Position numbers and translations under genes: made by a program. DNA of 64,000 nucleotides from positions 1 to 64,000 of the forward strand of contig CANMLS010000008.1 of the NCBI GenBank assembly GCA_947498785.1, in the 5' to 3' direction. This document shows, one piece after another, positions 41,822 to 50,809 of this stretch. Position 1 is the stretch's first letter; the number at the start of each line of letters is the position of its first letter. The notes under the pieces were generated by a model that worked only from the letters and a program-made list of their open reading frames with translations, ran no database searches and was not told the origin of the DNA. The stretch is from an uncultured Aquimarina sp. GTDB taxonomy: Bacteria > Bacteroidota > Bacteroidia > Flavobacteriales > Flavobacteriaceae.

Positions 41822-43030
41822 ATGTTAGAACGGAAAGAAATAGCATACGAAAAAACAGTTTTAATAGGAATTGTAACCCAAAACCAGAACGAGGACAAAC
41901 TAGAAGAGTTTTTGGATGAATTAGAATTTCTTACCTATACTGCAGGTGGAGAAGTGGTAAAACGATTTACCCAAAAGATGGATATGCCTAATTCTAAAAC
42001 CTTTATTGGGAGTGGTAAAATGGAAGAAGTAAGGGCCTATGTTGAGCAACATGAAATTGGAACTGTGGTTTTTGATGATGAATTATCACCAGGCCAGTTG
42101 CGTAATATAGAGCGAATTCTGAAAGCCAAAATCATTGATCGAACAAATTTGATTCTTGATATTTTTGCACAACGTGCGCAAACAAGTTATGCAAGAACAC
42201 AAGTAGAACTAGCACAATATCAATATTTACTACCCAGACTTACGGGTTTATGGACTCACTTAGAGAGACAACGAGGGGGGATAGGAATGCGCGGTCCTGG
42301 AGAAACAGAAATAGAAACTGACCGAAGGATCGTTAGAGATAGAATCTCTTTGCTTAAAAAGAAACTGGTGACCATAGATAAACAGATGGCTACGCAAAGA
42401 GGAAATCGAGGTAAACTGGTTCGAGTTGCATTGGTGGGATATACCAACGTTGGTAAATCTACTTTGATGAATGTTATTGCAAAAAGTAAAGTATTTGCAG
42501 AAAACAAACTTTTTGCTACACTGGATACTACGGTTAGAAAAGTAGTTATCGGAAACCTTCCATTTTTACTTAGTGATACCGTAGGATTTATAAGAAAACT
42601 ACCAACACAACTTGTAGAAAGTTTCAAGAGTACGCTGGATGAGGTAAGAGAAGCCGATTTATTGCTTCATGTGGTAGATATCTCTCATCCTCAATTTGAG
42701 GATCATATAGAATCTGTGAATAAGATACTTGGTGAAATTGATTGTAGAGATAAAACCACTATTATGGTTTTTAATAAAATTGATTCGTATCAACACGAAA
42801 CGATAGATGAAGATGATCTGACCACAGAAAGAACCAAGGCACATTATACTTTAGAAGAGTGGGAACAAACATGGATGGGTAGAATTGGCGATAAAGCCTT
42901 ATTTATTTCTGCGATACATAAAGAAAATATAGATGATTTTAGAAATCGGGTATATAAAGAAGTAAGAGATATTCATGTCACACGTTTCCCATATAACAAT
43001 TTTTTATATCCAGAGATTATAGAAGAATAA
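41822..43030 (+). CDS. hflX: Ribosome-associated GTPase HflX
   Basis: A 402-residue HflX. The N-terminal HflX domain (about 15-195) includes the Gly-rich loop G-G-I-G-M-R-G-P-G-E-T-E-I-E-T-D-R-R. The GTPase core has G1 G-Y-T-N-V-G-K-S-T, G3 D-T-V-G-F and G4 N-K-I-D. It binds the large ribosomal subunit and helps split or rescue stalled ribosomes, notably under heat stress. The C terminus adds a region that includes I-S-A-I-H (G5). Its stop codon is 2 bp from that of the convergent DUF3078 gene, and no hairpin separates them. Confidence 0.95.
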   Translation: MLERKEIAYEKTVLIGIVTQNQNEDKLEEFLDELEFLTYTAGGEVVKRFTQKMDMPNSKTFIGSGKMEEVRAYVEQHEIGTVVFDDELSPGQLRNIERILKAKIIDRTNLILDIFAQRAQTSYARTQVELAQYQYLLPRLTGLWTHLERQRGGIGMRGPGETEIETDRRIVRDRISLLKKKLVTIDKQMATQRGNRGKLVRVALVGYTNVGKSTLMNVIAKSKVFAENKLFATLDTTVRKVVIGNLPFLLSDTVGFIRKLPTQLVESFKSTLDEVREADLLLHVVDISHPQFEDHIESVNKILGEIDCRDKTTIMVFNKIDSYQHETIDEDDLTTERTKAHYTLEEWEQTWMGRIGDKALFISAIHKENIDDFRNRVYKEVRDIHVTRFPYNNFLYPEIIEE

Positions 43031-43032
43031 GT

Positions 43033-44058
43033 TTAAAATTCATATTTAAGACCTAATCCTATTACCTCTCGAATCTGAAATCCACTGGCAGCATTATCAT
43101 CATAAATGGATTGAAAGACAAAACTTCCAGTAATATACTTATTAACTTGTAAATTAATGTTTAAGGTGTAATCCAAATCAATATTTTCTGGATCTTCTAT
43201 ATAATTAGAGTAGAGGTTTAGAAGCTGTTCCATAGTTACATTTTTCAACACTTCGAATTTGACATAAGCGGCAAAAGAACCACCAAACTCAAAACGAGAA
43301 CTTTCTCCTGCATCCACACCAAAGTAATCTCCGTCTTCATACCCTTCGATATTAGTAAATTCTTTATCGACAAATATCATACGAGATGTTACAGGAGCAA
43401 TATTTATATTTAGATTATCGCTTTTTTTCCATAAAATACCAGGACCAGCCTGTATAAATGCGGGAGAAAAGAAATGAGTTTCTTCGTTACGAATAGTTTC
43501 ATCGGTATCAGGATCTTTGGTAAATTCGTATCCTTTAGCAAATTGCGATCTAAAGTTTACAAAAAATGAATAATTCCAAAAACCCTCACCAATTCTTTGC
43601 CCTAACCTTGAGTTAATTTCTATCCTGTCATTTGTTTTTCGAGGAAAATCCTCTTCCTTTAAAAAAGTAAGGCCATAATCTGCGATGATCTTATTATCCC
43701 AGGTTAAACTGTTTCTCTTATAATTAAATTCATAATTCAAAGCAACATTTCCCGCAACATTAGATGTCCCTCCTCCTTGCCAATCAAAGTTAAAAGCAGA
43801 TTGATTAAAAAGTAAAGAGAAGTTCGCCATATTTTTCCATCCAATATGTTCTTCTTTTGATTTTTTAGGCGTAATTTCTTTCAGTTTTTGTTTTAAAACA
43901 ATGGTATTCAGTTCGTTTGTAGTATTTTTTAAAATGCTATCTAGAGATCGTTTTAAATCTACCTGAATGGAGTCTAAATCCTTTGTTTTTTCCTTTTCTT
44001 GCCCTGAAGTCTCTATTATTAAAAAAAAAATTGAAACAGTTAAAAAAAATCCTTTCAT
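43033..44058 (-). CDS. DUF3078 outer-membrane-type protein A
   Basis: A 341-residue exported protein (signal peptide MKGFFLTVSIFFLIIETSGQ). A charged linker precedes a DUF3078 beta barrel recognised by N-F-S-L-L-F-N-Q-S-A-F-N-F-D-W-Q-G-G-G-T-S-N (about 78-99), W-D-N-K-I-I-A-D-Y-G-L-T and the end Y-D-D-N-A-A-S-G-F-Q-I-R-E-V-I-G-L-G-L-K-Y-E-F. It is probably an outer-membrane protein of unknown role. A paralogue lies at 48302 next to the SUF operon. A perfect promoter precedes it. Confidence 0.87.
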   Translation of the reverse strand: MKGFFLTVSIFFLIIETSGQEKEKTKDLDSIQVDLKRSLDSILKNTTNELNTIVLKQKLKEITPKKSKEEHIGWKNMANFSLLFNQSAFNFDWQGGGTSNVAGNVALNYEFNYKRNSLTWDNKIIADYGLTFLKEEDFPRKTNDRIEINSRLGQRIGEGFWNYSFFVNFRSQFAKGYEFTKDPDTDETIRNEETHFFSPAFIQAGPGILWKKSDNLNINIAPVTSRMIFVDKEFTNIEGYEDGDYFGVDAGESSRFEFGGSFAAYVKFEVLKNVTMEQLLNLYSNYIEDPENIDLDYTLNINLQVNKYITGSFVFQSIYDDNAASGFQIREVIGLGLKYEF

Positions 44059-44084
44059 TTACTCTTCATATTGCAGGGGCAGTG

Positions 44085-44116
44085 CAAATATACGGTATGC
44101 TCTTAGTTTTTTCAAA
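44085..44116 (-). promoter_or_regulatory. Promoter of DUF3078 gene A
   Basis: On the minus strand TTTG (44113-44116), a 20-bp spacer and TATATTTG (44085-44092) give a full match to the Bacteroidota promoter. It lies 26 bp before the start codon. Confidence 0.75.
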
Positions 44117-44411
44117 TCAGAAAAATTCATCAAAAATTAGTTCTGCATAGGTATGATACCAGAATATTGACTTGTATTTTACTCTATTAACATAGACAAA
44201 TTAACCCCTTATAATTTGCTTATTACATACTATATTAACGTTAATAGTGGGTTAATGTGTCAGAATTCTATAAAAAGAGGAGGTGTTTAGATATTTTTGA
44301 TCTCATGACAGATGAAAAAAACAAATGAATAATCAGTTCATTTGATGTAACATTTTAAATAATCATAGGTCTAAACAAAGAACACATATCAATCACAAAA
44401 ACGTTCATATT
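44117..44411. other. Gap upstream of the tricorn-type gene
   Basis: No gene. It contains a 14-base palindrome (TATTAACGTTAATA, 44233-44246), which may be an operator. A TTTG at 44341 could be a -33 element, but no matching -7 box is clear. The tricorn-type gene follows. Confidence 0.4.
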
Positions 44412-47400
44412 ATGAAAAACCTCATTAAGAGTATTGCACTATTTACCTTATTGTGCTTATTACCAAATATAAACTATAGTCAGCTACCTGCCAAAATGAT
44501 ACAATATCCAGATGTATCAGAAAACCAGATATGTTTTACATATACCGATGACTTATGGATTGTTAATAAGCAAGGAGGCACAGCCCATCGTTTAACAACA
44601 AAGCAAGGAAGAGAAACCATGGGAAAATTTTCCCCAGATGGTAAAACTATCGCATTTAACGCCAACTATGATGGTAATACCGACATTTATACAATTCCTG
44701 TAACAGGAGGTATTCCTAAACGAATAACTACTCACGGAATGCCTGATAATATTAAAGGCTGGACTCAGGATGGTAAGTTTTTGATATACACTTCGAGAAT
44801 GAAGAGTGGAAAACAGCGATTTGCTAAAGCATTCAAGATATCAATTCAAGGAGGATTACCAATATCAATGCCCATAAGCAAAGTTGAAGAATTGGATATA
44901 CACACCAATGGAGAACTTGTTGCTATGACTGATAAGTCCAGGCTTAGCAGAAATTGGAAACGATATCGAGGAGGAATGGCTTCTGATATTTATCTTTTCA
45001 ATCTTAAAACGTTGACTTCTGAAAACATTACTAAGAATGATAGTAATGATGAATTACCAATGTGGAATAATGATGATCTCTATTATCTTTCGGATAAGGA
45101 TGCTTCTAAAAAGTTCAATATTTGGAAATATAATCTACAATCAAAACAACATGAGCAAATCACTTTTTTTGATGAATTTGATATCGAGAGACCTTCAATA
45201 GGAAAAACCGAAATCGTTTTTGAAGCCGGAGGTAAATTATTTCTTCTCGACGTAACAACAAAAGCGACAAAAGAAATATCAATAAGTGCTATAGGAGATT
45301 TTACAGGATTAAAACCTCAGGTAAAAAAAGCAGAAAAATACATACAAAATATACGAATTGCTCCTGATGGTAACAGGATCGTTGTAGCTGCTAGAGGTGA
45401 TATCTTTTCGGTGCCAAAAAAAGACGGAGTTACCAAAAACCTAACGCGCACCAGTGGTGTTGCAGAGCGATATCCTAGTTGGTCTCCAGACGGAAGATAC
45501 ATTGCATATTGGAGTGATAAAACAGGTGAATATGAGTTAATGATCAGAGACCTAAAAACTAATTCAGAAAAACAAATAGCCACTCAAGGCCCTGGTTTTA
45601 GGTACCAGTTATTCTGGTCTCCAGATAGCAAAAAACTGATTTTTATAGATCAGGAAATGCATATAAAGTTAGCCAACGTAACTAATAAAACAATTGAGGC
45701 TATAGATCAGGAAAATCAATTATTTCAAGGAGGGTTGTCAGAATTCTCAGTAAGCTGGTCCAGTGATAGTCAATACGTGACTTATGCAAATTCTCATGAA
45801 AACGGAAATCAGCATATTGTTATATATGCTGTAGAAAAAAAGGAAAAACATGTTATAACTTCTGCTTTTTATAACGATAGTAATCCTGTTTTTTCTGCAG
45901 ACGACAACTATATCTATTGTACAACAGACCGTGTATTTGACCCTGTATATAGTGATTTTGATAATAGCTGGACCTATCCTAATGCAACCAAAATAGGAAT
46001 TATACCACTTACCAAAGATGCGATACACCCTATCGAACTTAAAAATGATGAGGTTGCCATACAAGAAGAAGAAAATAAAAAAGAAGGAAACAAGGATAAA
46101 AAGAAGAAGACAGAAGAGAAGGATGATGATAAAGATAAAAAACCAGTAGTTATAGATTTTGAAGGAATAGAATCAAGAATGATAATCTTACCGGTAGAAT
46201 TAGGAAATACGGGAAGAATAAGTGCGGCAGAAGATAAAATCATTTTCTTAAAACATCCCCGAACTGGATCTAAAGAAGAAAAATCTGTATTAAAGTATTA
46301 TGATTTTAAAGAGGATGAGGAGAAGACCATTATGGAGAATGTAGAAGATTACGAACTCTCGTTTGATAGAAATAACATATTAGTATCCAGTGAAGGAAAA
46401 ATGGGTGTCATAGAGGTAGCTAAAGATCAGTCACTAGAGGACAAAATAGATACCTCTAAGATGGAAATGACGGTAAACCCAAAAGAAGAATGGAAACAAA
46501 TCTTTACAGATATATGGCGATTGGAAAGAGATTTTTTCTATGATAAAAACTTACACGGACTGGATTGGAATGCGATGAAAAGAAAGTATGAACCTTTGAT
46601 TGAATATGCAGCAAGTCGAAATGATCTGAATAAAATAACAGGCGCGTTAATTGCAGAATTGAATGCTTCCCATACATACAGAGGTGGTGGAGATGTAAAA
46701 AGAAGCCCAAATAAAACTACTGGATATCTAGGTGTTGACTGGGAAATGGATCAGGGTAAATACAGAATAAAAAAGATCATTGAACCTGCTCCCTGGGATA
46801 CAGAGGTAAAATCTCCACTTAAAAAACCTGGAGTTATAGTAGAGGAAGGTGATTATGTGTTACGTGTTAACGGAATAGCACTAACAGATTATGCAGATCC
46901 TTTTGTTGCATTAGAAGGAAAAGCAGATGAAACCGTAGAGATTGAGGTTAGTAAAACACCAGATGGCAAGAATGCTAAGCGTTATCTTGTTCGTCCTATA
47001 AAAAGCGAAGCAAGACTTAGAAACCTTGCCTGGATCGAGAAAAAACGAAAATATGTAGAGGAAAAATCTGGTGGACGAATAGGATATATTTATGTGCCTA
47101 GCACAGGAATAGACGGACAAGAGGAATTGGTTAGAATGTTCTATGCACAACATCACAAAGATGGATTAATTATCGATGAGAGATTTAATAATGGTGGTCA
47201 AATTCCTGATCGATTTGTAGAGCTATTAAACAGGCCATTATTAAGTTACTATAAAGTACGAGATGGTAAAGATTGGGCATGGCCTCCAAGAGGGCACTAT
47301 GGGCCTAAAGCAATGCTTATCAATGGATGGAGTGGTAGTGGAGGAGATGCTTTTCCTGATTATTTCAAGAAGAGAAAAATCGGACCACTTATTGGCACAA

Positions 47401-47681
47401 GAACCTGGGGAGGATTGATCGGGATTTCAGGAGCACCAGAATTAATCGACGGAGGATATGTTACCGTGCCAACGTTTAGAATGTATAATCCCGATGGTAC
47501 ATGGTTTGCAGAAGGACATGGTGTAGAACCAGATATTCATATTCCAGAAGACCCAGGAAAAGATGCTCAAGGTATGGATGTGCAGCTTGATAGCGCAATA
47601 GCAGAGGTTATGAAAACTCTAAAAGAGAATGATAAAAAACCTAAAAGGAGAATCCCTACTGCAGAGGATCGTTCGAAATAA
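44412..47681 (+). CDS. Tricorn-type protease (S41)
   Basis: A 1089-residue exported protease (signal peptide MKNLIKSIALFTLLCLLPNINYS). Residues about 30-540 form WD-like beta-propeller repeats (S-P-D-G-K-T-I-A-F, S-P-D-G-R-Y-I-A-Y-W-S-D). A Lys/Glu/Asp-rich linker lies at about 545-575, then a core with the Ser-His pair in L-N-A-S-H-T-Y, a PDZ domain (about 780-870), and the S41 site with nucleophile in G-W-S-G-S-G-G-D-A-F-P. In archaea tricorn finishes peptides released by the proteasome. A bacterial role in periplasmic peptide breakdown is inference. It stands alone, between two DUF3078 genes. Confidence 0.93.
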   Translation: MKNLIKSIALFTLLCLLPNINYSQLPAKMIQYPDVSENQICFTYTDDLWIVNKQGGTAHRLTTKQGRETMGKFSPDGKTIAFNANYDGNTDIYTIPVTGGIPKRITTHGMPDNIKGWTQDGKFLIYTSRMKSGKQRFAKAFKISIQGGLPISMPISKVEELDIHTNGELVAMTDKSRLSRNWKRYRGGMASDIYLFNLKTLTSENITKNDSNDELPMWNNDDLYYLSDKDASKKFNIWKYNLQSKQHEQITFFDEFDIERPSIGKTEIVFEAGGKLFLLDVTTKATKEISISAIGDFTGLKPQVKKAEKYIQNIRIAPDGNRIVVAARGDIFSVPKKDGVTKNLTRTSGVAERYPSWSPDGRYIAYWSDKTGEYELMIRDLKTNSEKQIATQGPGFRYQLFWSPDSKKLIFIDQEMHIKLANVTNKTIEAIDQENQLFQGGLSEFSVSWSSDSQYVTYANSHENGNQHIVIYAVEKKEKHVITSAFYNDSNPVFSADDNYIYCTTDRVFDPVYSDFDNSWTYPNATKIGIIPLTKDAIHPIELKNDEVAIQEEENKKEGNKDKKKKTEEKDDDKDKKPVVIDFEGIESRMIILPVELGNTGRISAAEDKIIFLKHPRTGSKEEKSVLKYYDFKEDEEKTIMENVEDYELSFDRNNILVSSEGKMGVIEVAKDQSLEDKIDTSKMEMTVNPKEEWKQIFTDIWRLERDFFYDKNLHGLDWNAMKRKYEPLIEYAASRNDLNKITGALIAELNASHTYRGGGDVKRSPNKTTGYLGVDWEMDQGKYRIKKIIEPAPWDTEVKSPLKKPGVIVEEGDYVLRVNGIALTDYADPFVALEGKADETVEIEVSKTPDGKNAKRYLVRPIKSEARLRNLAWIEKKRKYVEEKSGGRIGYIYVPSTGIDGQEELVRMFYAQHHKDGLIIDERFNNGGQIPDRFVELLNRPLLSYYKVRDGKDWAWPPRGHYGPKAMLINGWSGSGGDAFPDYFKKRKIGPLIGTRTWGGLIGISGAPELIDGGYVTVPTFRMYNPDGTWFAEGHGVEPDIHIPEDPGKDAQGMDVQLDSAIAEVMKTLKENDKKPKRRIPTAEDRSK

Positions 47682-47709
47682 ATCTTTAAACAAATAACAT
47701 GATGAAATG

Positions 47710-47746
47710 GAGCGAGGTACTTTTGTTATCCTCGCTCTTATTTTTT
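47710..47746 (+). terminator. Terminator after the tricorn-type gene
   Basis: Stem GAGCGAGG/CCTCGCTC (47710-47717 with 47730-47737) with a 12-base loop, followed by T-rich sequence. The loop contains TACTTTTG, a perfect -7 box (47718-47725). Confidence 0.8.
47718..47725 (+). promoter_or_regulatory. -7 box inside a terminator loop, possible promoter of the GNAT gene
   Basis: TACTTTTG lies in the loop of the preceding terminator, 60 bp before the ATG at 47785. A weaker box TTCGTTTG at 47762-47769 is nearer. Either could drive the gene. Confidence 0.4.
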
Positions 47747-47784
47747 AAGGAATAGAGTATATTCGTTTGGTAATAAGACCTCTT

Positions 47785-48234
47785 ATGAAAGCATTAAAAT
47801 TAGTTAAAGCAAAAGAGCAAGATAAAAACTTTCTTCTTCGTTTAAGGAAATTGACAATGGTAGAGCATTTAGAAAAATCCGGAATCTATTTATCAGACGA
47901 AGAGCACTTATCCAGAATAGATTTTCACTATGATAGTGCTTATGTGATTTTGAATTCAACTGAGAAGGTAGGTTTGTTGAAGTGTATAGAAACAGAAAAA
48001 ACAATAGAGATATTACAAATACAAGTGTTGCCCAAATATCAAGGTCAAGGAATAGCGAAGTGTTTAATCAAAAATTTGACTATAAAAGCTGAAACTTCTC
48101 ATAAAAGCCTGACATTAAAAGTATTAAAAGAAAATCCGGCAAAATATTTATATGAGCGTATTGGTTTTAATATAATTAATGAGGATCAATATGAGTTTCA
48201 TATGCAATTAACACCTAATAAAATAGAAAAATAG
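47785..48234 (+). CDS. GNAT acetyltransferase (149 aa)
   Basis: A GNAT-fold enzyme beginning MKALKLVKAKEQDKNFLLRLRK. The acetyl-CoA loop is V-L-P-K-Y-Q-G-Q-G-I-A-K-C-L-I, preceded by the strand I-E-I-L-Q-I-Q and followed by the usual alpha-beta elements with L-K-V-L-K-E-N-P-A-K-Y-L-Y-E-R-I-G-F. Substrate unknown. The frame begins six codons earlier with a TTG (47767), which sits on a promoter-like box, so the ATG is preferred. Confidence 0.85.
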   Translation: MKALKLVKAKEQDKNFLLRLRKLTMVEHLEKSGIYLSDEEHLSRIDFHYDSAYVILNSTEKVGLLKCIETEKTIEILQIQVLPKYQGQGIAKCLIKNLTIKAETSHKSLTLKVLKENPAKYLYERIGFNIINEDQYEFHMQLTPNKIEK

Positions 48235-48244
48235 CGAGGATATT

Positions 48245-48284
48245 AAAAAGCGTGCCTTTATCTAACAAAAGCACGCTTTTTTTA
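48245..48284. terminator. Shared terminator, GNAT and DUF3078 gene B
   Basis: Stem AAAAAGCGTGC/GCACGCTTTTT (48245-48255 with 48271-48281). It lies between convergent genes, 11 bp past the GNAT stop. Confidence 0.85.
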
Positions 48285-48301
48285 TAACAGGTTTTTCTCT
48301 T

Positions 48302-49246
48302 TTAGAAACCGTAATTTATGCCTAATCCAAATACTTCTCTGATCTGAAATGCTCCAATGGCATTATCATCATAGATGGCTTGAAAAGTTAAGTTTGTTGA
48401 CAAATACTTATTGATTGTCATTACAATATTTGCAGTATAATCAATATCAACATTTTGTGGATCTTCAAGGTAATTAGAATACAAATTCAAAATATTCTCC
48501 ATTGATACATTTTTCATAATTTCAAATTTAGCATACCCATTAAGTGCAGCTCCAAACTCAAAACGAAAAGAGTCATTGGCGTCAATACCAAAATATTGAT
48601 TATTGGCATCGAGTACATTATTAGGATTATTAGGATCTGTAAACTCACCATCAACAAAGATAAATCTAGCTGTTGCGGGTGCAATGTTTACTTTTAGGTT
48701 ATCACTTTTTTTCCATAACATACCTGGTCCTAATTGTAAATAGGCAGGAGAGAAAATATGTGTTGTTTCTGTTCTGGTTTCTCTTGTGCCAATAACATCT
48801 CCTGTAGTTTCATCCAATACTGGTTCTTCTCCAAATACATATCCAGGAGCAAACTGTGTTCTAAAATTTAAGAAAAAAGAGTAATACCATAATGATTCTT
48901 TGATTTGTTTACCTATCAAAGAGTTAAATTCGAATCGGTCATTGGTTTTACGAGTAAATTCCTGGTCTTTAATTTTTGTTAGACCGTAATCTGCAAGGAT
49001 TTTATTATCCCAAGTTAGGTCTCCTTTACGATAATTAAAATCATAGGACAAAGATAAATTTCCTGCAATGTTAGAGGTACCCCCTCCAAGCCATTCTGCA
49101 TTAAAAGCAGATTGATTAAACAAAAAACTAATGTTTCCGCCTTTGGTCCAACCTTCTTTTGGAGCATCGTCTTTTTTCTCTTCTTCTTGCGCAAATAGCA
49201 TTGTAACGCTAATACATAGCACGATTGTTAAAAGTGTTTTTTTCAT
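48302..49246 (-). CDS. DUF3078 outer-membrane-type protein B
   Basis: A 314-residue exported protein (signal peptide MKKTLLTIVLCISVTMLFAQ, then an acidic linker) with the same landmarks as paralogue A: F-L-F-N-Q-S-A-F-N-A-E-W-L-G-G-G-T-S-N-I-A-G-N, W-D-N-K-I-L-A-D-Y-G-L-T-K and the end D-N-A-I-G-A-F-Q-I-R-E-V-F-G-L-G-I-N-Y-G-F. In flavobacteria a DUF3078 gene often lies at the end of the SUF region beside DUF2480, as here. Its link to iron-sulfur metabolism is unproven. Confidence 0.87.
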   Translation of the reverse strand: MKKTLLTIVLCISVTMLFAQEEEKKDDAPKEGWTKGGNISFLFNQSAFNAEWLGGGTSNIAGNLSLSYDFNYRKGDLTWDNKILADYGLTKIKDQEFTRKTNDRFEFNSLIGKQIKESLWYYSFFLNFRTQFAPGYVFGEEPVLDETTGDVIGTRETRTETTHIFSPAYLQLGPGMLWKKSDNLKVNIAPATARFIFVDGEFTDPNNPNNVLDANNQYFGIDANDSFRFEFGAALNGYAKFEIMKNVSMENILNLYSNYLEDPQNVDIDYTANIVMTINKYLSTNLTFQAIYDDNAIGAFQIREVFGLGINYGF

Positions 49247-49434
49247 TTGATATGATAGTTTTAAGATTTTTGATCAGATAATAACTCTAGTCAAGAGGGG
49301 TAGCTTAACCAAAATAAATAATCTGGATAAAAATTTATGTTGGCAAATATATTTTAAGTAACGATTTTTGCAGGAAGTTGAAGATATCTCGTCTGTATTT
49401 TTCGATAAAAGGCAAAATTAGCAGACAAAAAGAC

Positions 49435-49944
49435 TTATTTTCTTTTGTATAGAGGGACAGATGAGCATGCTTCTCCGTACATTATACTTTTAGCAATAGG
49501 TTGTAATTTCTGAATTAGAGCAATATATGCTCCCTGAGGAACAGGTTTATTGGCACAACCTTTTATGATAAGAAGTTTATCCTGATATTCTGAAAAATCA
49601 AGAGTATCTATAATTTCATTATAAAGTATGGTTTCAAGGTTTTCTAAAGACCCAACAACAACTTTTTTTGAAAATGGTAGTACAGCACTGGTCAATAGTA
49701 GATAGGCCCAACCTGGAATAATTGCATCTGTAGAACATGATAGTGCAACATAAGTATTCTGGTATTGACTCCAGTCATGTTCTGTAACGTGTTTTCTAAA
49801 ATCTTTTTCTCTTAAAATTAACCCCTCAAAAAGCCAATCTTTAATATCAAAAAGTATTCGATTACCTTCAGGGTAGTAATCTTCTAAATCAAAGGTGATT
49901 AGATTTTTGTTATTAGCAACTCTATTTACAATCTCTTCGGCCAT
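49435..49944 (-). CDS. DUF2480 family protein
   Basis: A 169-residue cytoplasmic protein of the DUF2480 family (E-E-I-V-N-R-V-A-N-N near the start, F-D-L-E-D-Y-Y-P-E-G-N-R, L-S-C-S-T-D-A-I-I-P-G-W-A-Y, and the Cys-containing end C-A-N-K-P-V-P...Y-G-E-A-C-S-S-V-P-L-Y-K). Its conserved Cys residues could ligate metal or an Fe-S cluster, but no function is known. It is the last gene of the SUF set, 18 bp after the hotdog gene, and this association recurs in flavobacteria. Confidence 0.85.
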   Translation of the reverse strand: MAEEIVNRVANNKNLITFDLEDYYPEGNRILFDIKDWLFEGLILREKDFRKHVTEHDWSQYQNTYVALSCSTDAIIPGWAYLLLTSAVLPFSKKVVVGSLENLETILYNEIIDTLDFSEYQDKLLIIKGCANKPVPQGAYIALIQKLQPIAKSIMYGEACSSVPLYKRK

Positions 49945-49962
49945 TGCACTATTTTTTATACG

Positions 49963-50400
49963 CTATTGATATCCTATCTTTTCTGATAATTCTGTTTTAC
50001 TTTTTGCAAAATTTCCTGTTCCAAATGCAATTTCTTTTCCTTCTTCATTATATAAGATAGATTCTGCAACAAATAGATTTCTAGACTTAAATTTTATTTT
50101 TCCAATAGCCGTAATAATTCCTTTGTTGACAGGTTTCACCAAATTAATATTAAAAGAAGTCGTAAGAACAAAAACATCTTTTACTATCGAATTTACAGCA
50201 AAAAAGGCTGCATCATCAAGTAATTTAAAATAGACAGATCCATGTATAGCTCCCAGAGCATGGAAGTATTTTTTAGAAATCTCTAGTTCGATTTGAGCAA
50301 TTTCTTCTGAAATTTTGACTTTGGTAGTATCATACAATGCTGTATTAATATTGGCTTGTAAATACATTCTTTCTAATTTATTGTAATGTTCAGAACTCAT
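49963..50400 (-). CDS. PaaI-like hotdog-fold thioesterase
   Basis: A 145-residue hotdog-fold protein. The helix-containing core G-A-I-H-G-S-V-Y-F-K-L-L-D-D-A-A-F-F-A-V-N-S (about 52-73) and the strand F-N-I-N-L-V-K-P-V fit the PaaI family of acyl-CoA thioesterases. Substrate unknown. It sits between DUF59 and DUF2480 within the SUF operon (33 and 18 bp), which suggests co-transcription more than a proven role. Confidence 0.83.
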   Translation of the reverse strand: MSSEHYNKLERMYLQANINTALYDTTKVKISEEIAQIELEISKKYFHALGAIHGSVYFKLLDDAAFFAVNSIVKDVFVLTTSFNINLVKPVNKGIITAIGKIKFKSRNLFVAESILYNEEGKEIAFGTGNFAKSKTELSEKIGYQ

Positions 50401-50433
50401 TTTCCTAATTTTAGAAAGTTACACAAAATCAAA

Positions 50434-50760
50434 TTAAAGCATTCCTAATTCTAATTTTGCTTCTTCACTCATTAGATCCTGAGACCAGGGTGGATCAAAA
50501 GTAAGTTCCATTTCTACATCATTGACAGCATCTAGAGATTTTACTTTTTCTTGTATTTCCTGGGGAAGAGATTCTGCAACAGGACAGTTGGGAGAAGTAA
50601 GTGTCATGAGGATTTTTACATTTTGATCTTCATTAACAAAGACATCATAAATCAGCCCTAATTCATATATATCAACAGGAATTTCAGGATCATAAATCGT
50701 TTTTAGTACTCTTACAATCTTTTCTCCTAACTCATTAGTATCTATCGTGATTTCGCTCAT
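50434..50760 (-). CDS. DUF59/MIP18-like Fe-S assembly protein (SufT-type)
   Basis: A 108-residue protein beginning MSEITIDTNELGEKIVRVL, with the family landmarks I-Y-D-P-E-I-P-V-D-I-Y-E-L-G-L-I-Y and M-T-L-T-S-P-N-C-P-V-A-E. It belongs to the MIP18/DUF59 family, in which SufT assists Fe-S cluster delivery. The frame extends 14 codons upstream across a repeat-like hairpin, with a second ATG at 50766; the ATG at 50760 gives the conserved MSE start. It follows sufE by 49 bp. Confidence 0.9.
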   Translation of the reverse strand: MSEITIDTNELGEKIVRVLKTIYDPEIPVDIYELGLIYDVFVNEDQNVKILMTLTSPNCPVAESLPQEIQEKVKSLDAVNDVEMELTFDPPWSQDLMSEEAKLELGML

Positions 50761-50774
50761 TTTCATTATTTTTA

Positions 50775-50800
50775 GTCGACTTCGACAGGCTAAGCCTGAC
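50775..50800. repeat. Palindromic REP-like element
   Basis: Two small palindromes, GTCGA-CT-TCGAC (50775-50786) and CAGGCT-A-AGCCTG (50786-50798), are joined end to end between sufE and the DUF59 gene. Motifs of the type TTCGACAGGCT occur in many bacterial genomes as dispersed repeats. This single copy may be such a relic. Confidence 0.5.
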
Positions 50801-50809
50801 AAAAAAAGA

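Noticed and set aside
50775..50800. Functional terminator between sufE and the DUF59 gene
   Set aside because: The two stems are short and lack a T run in the minus direction, so it looks more like a dispersed palindromic repeat.
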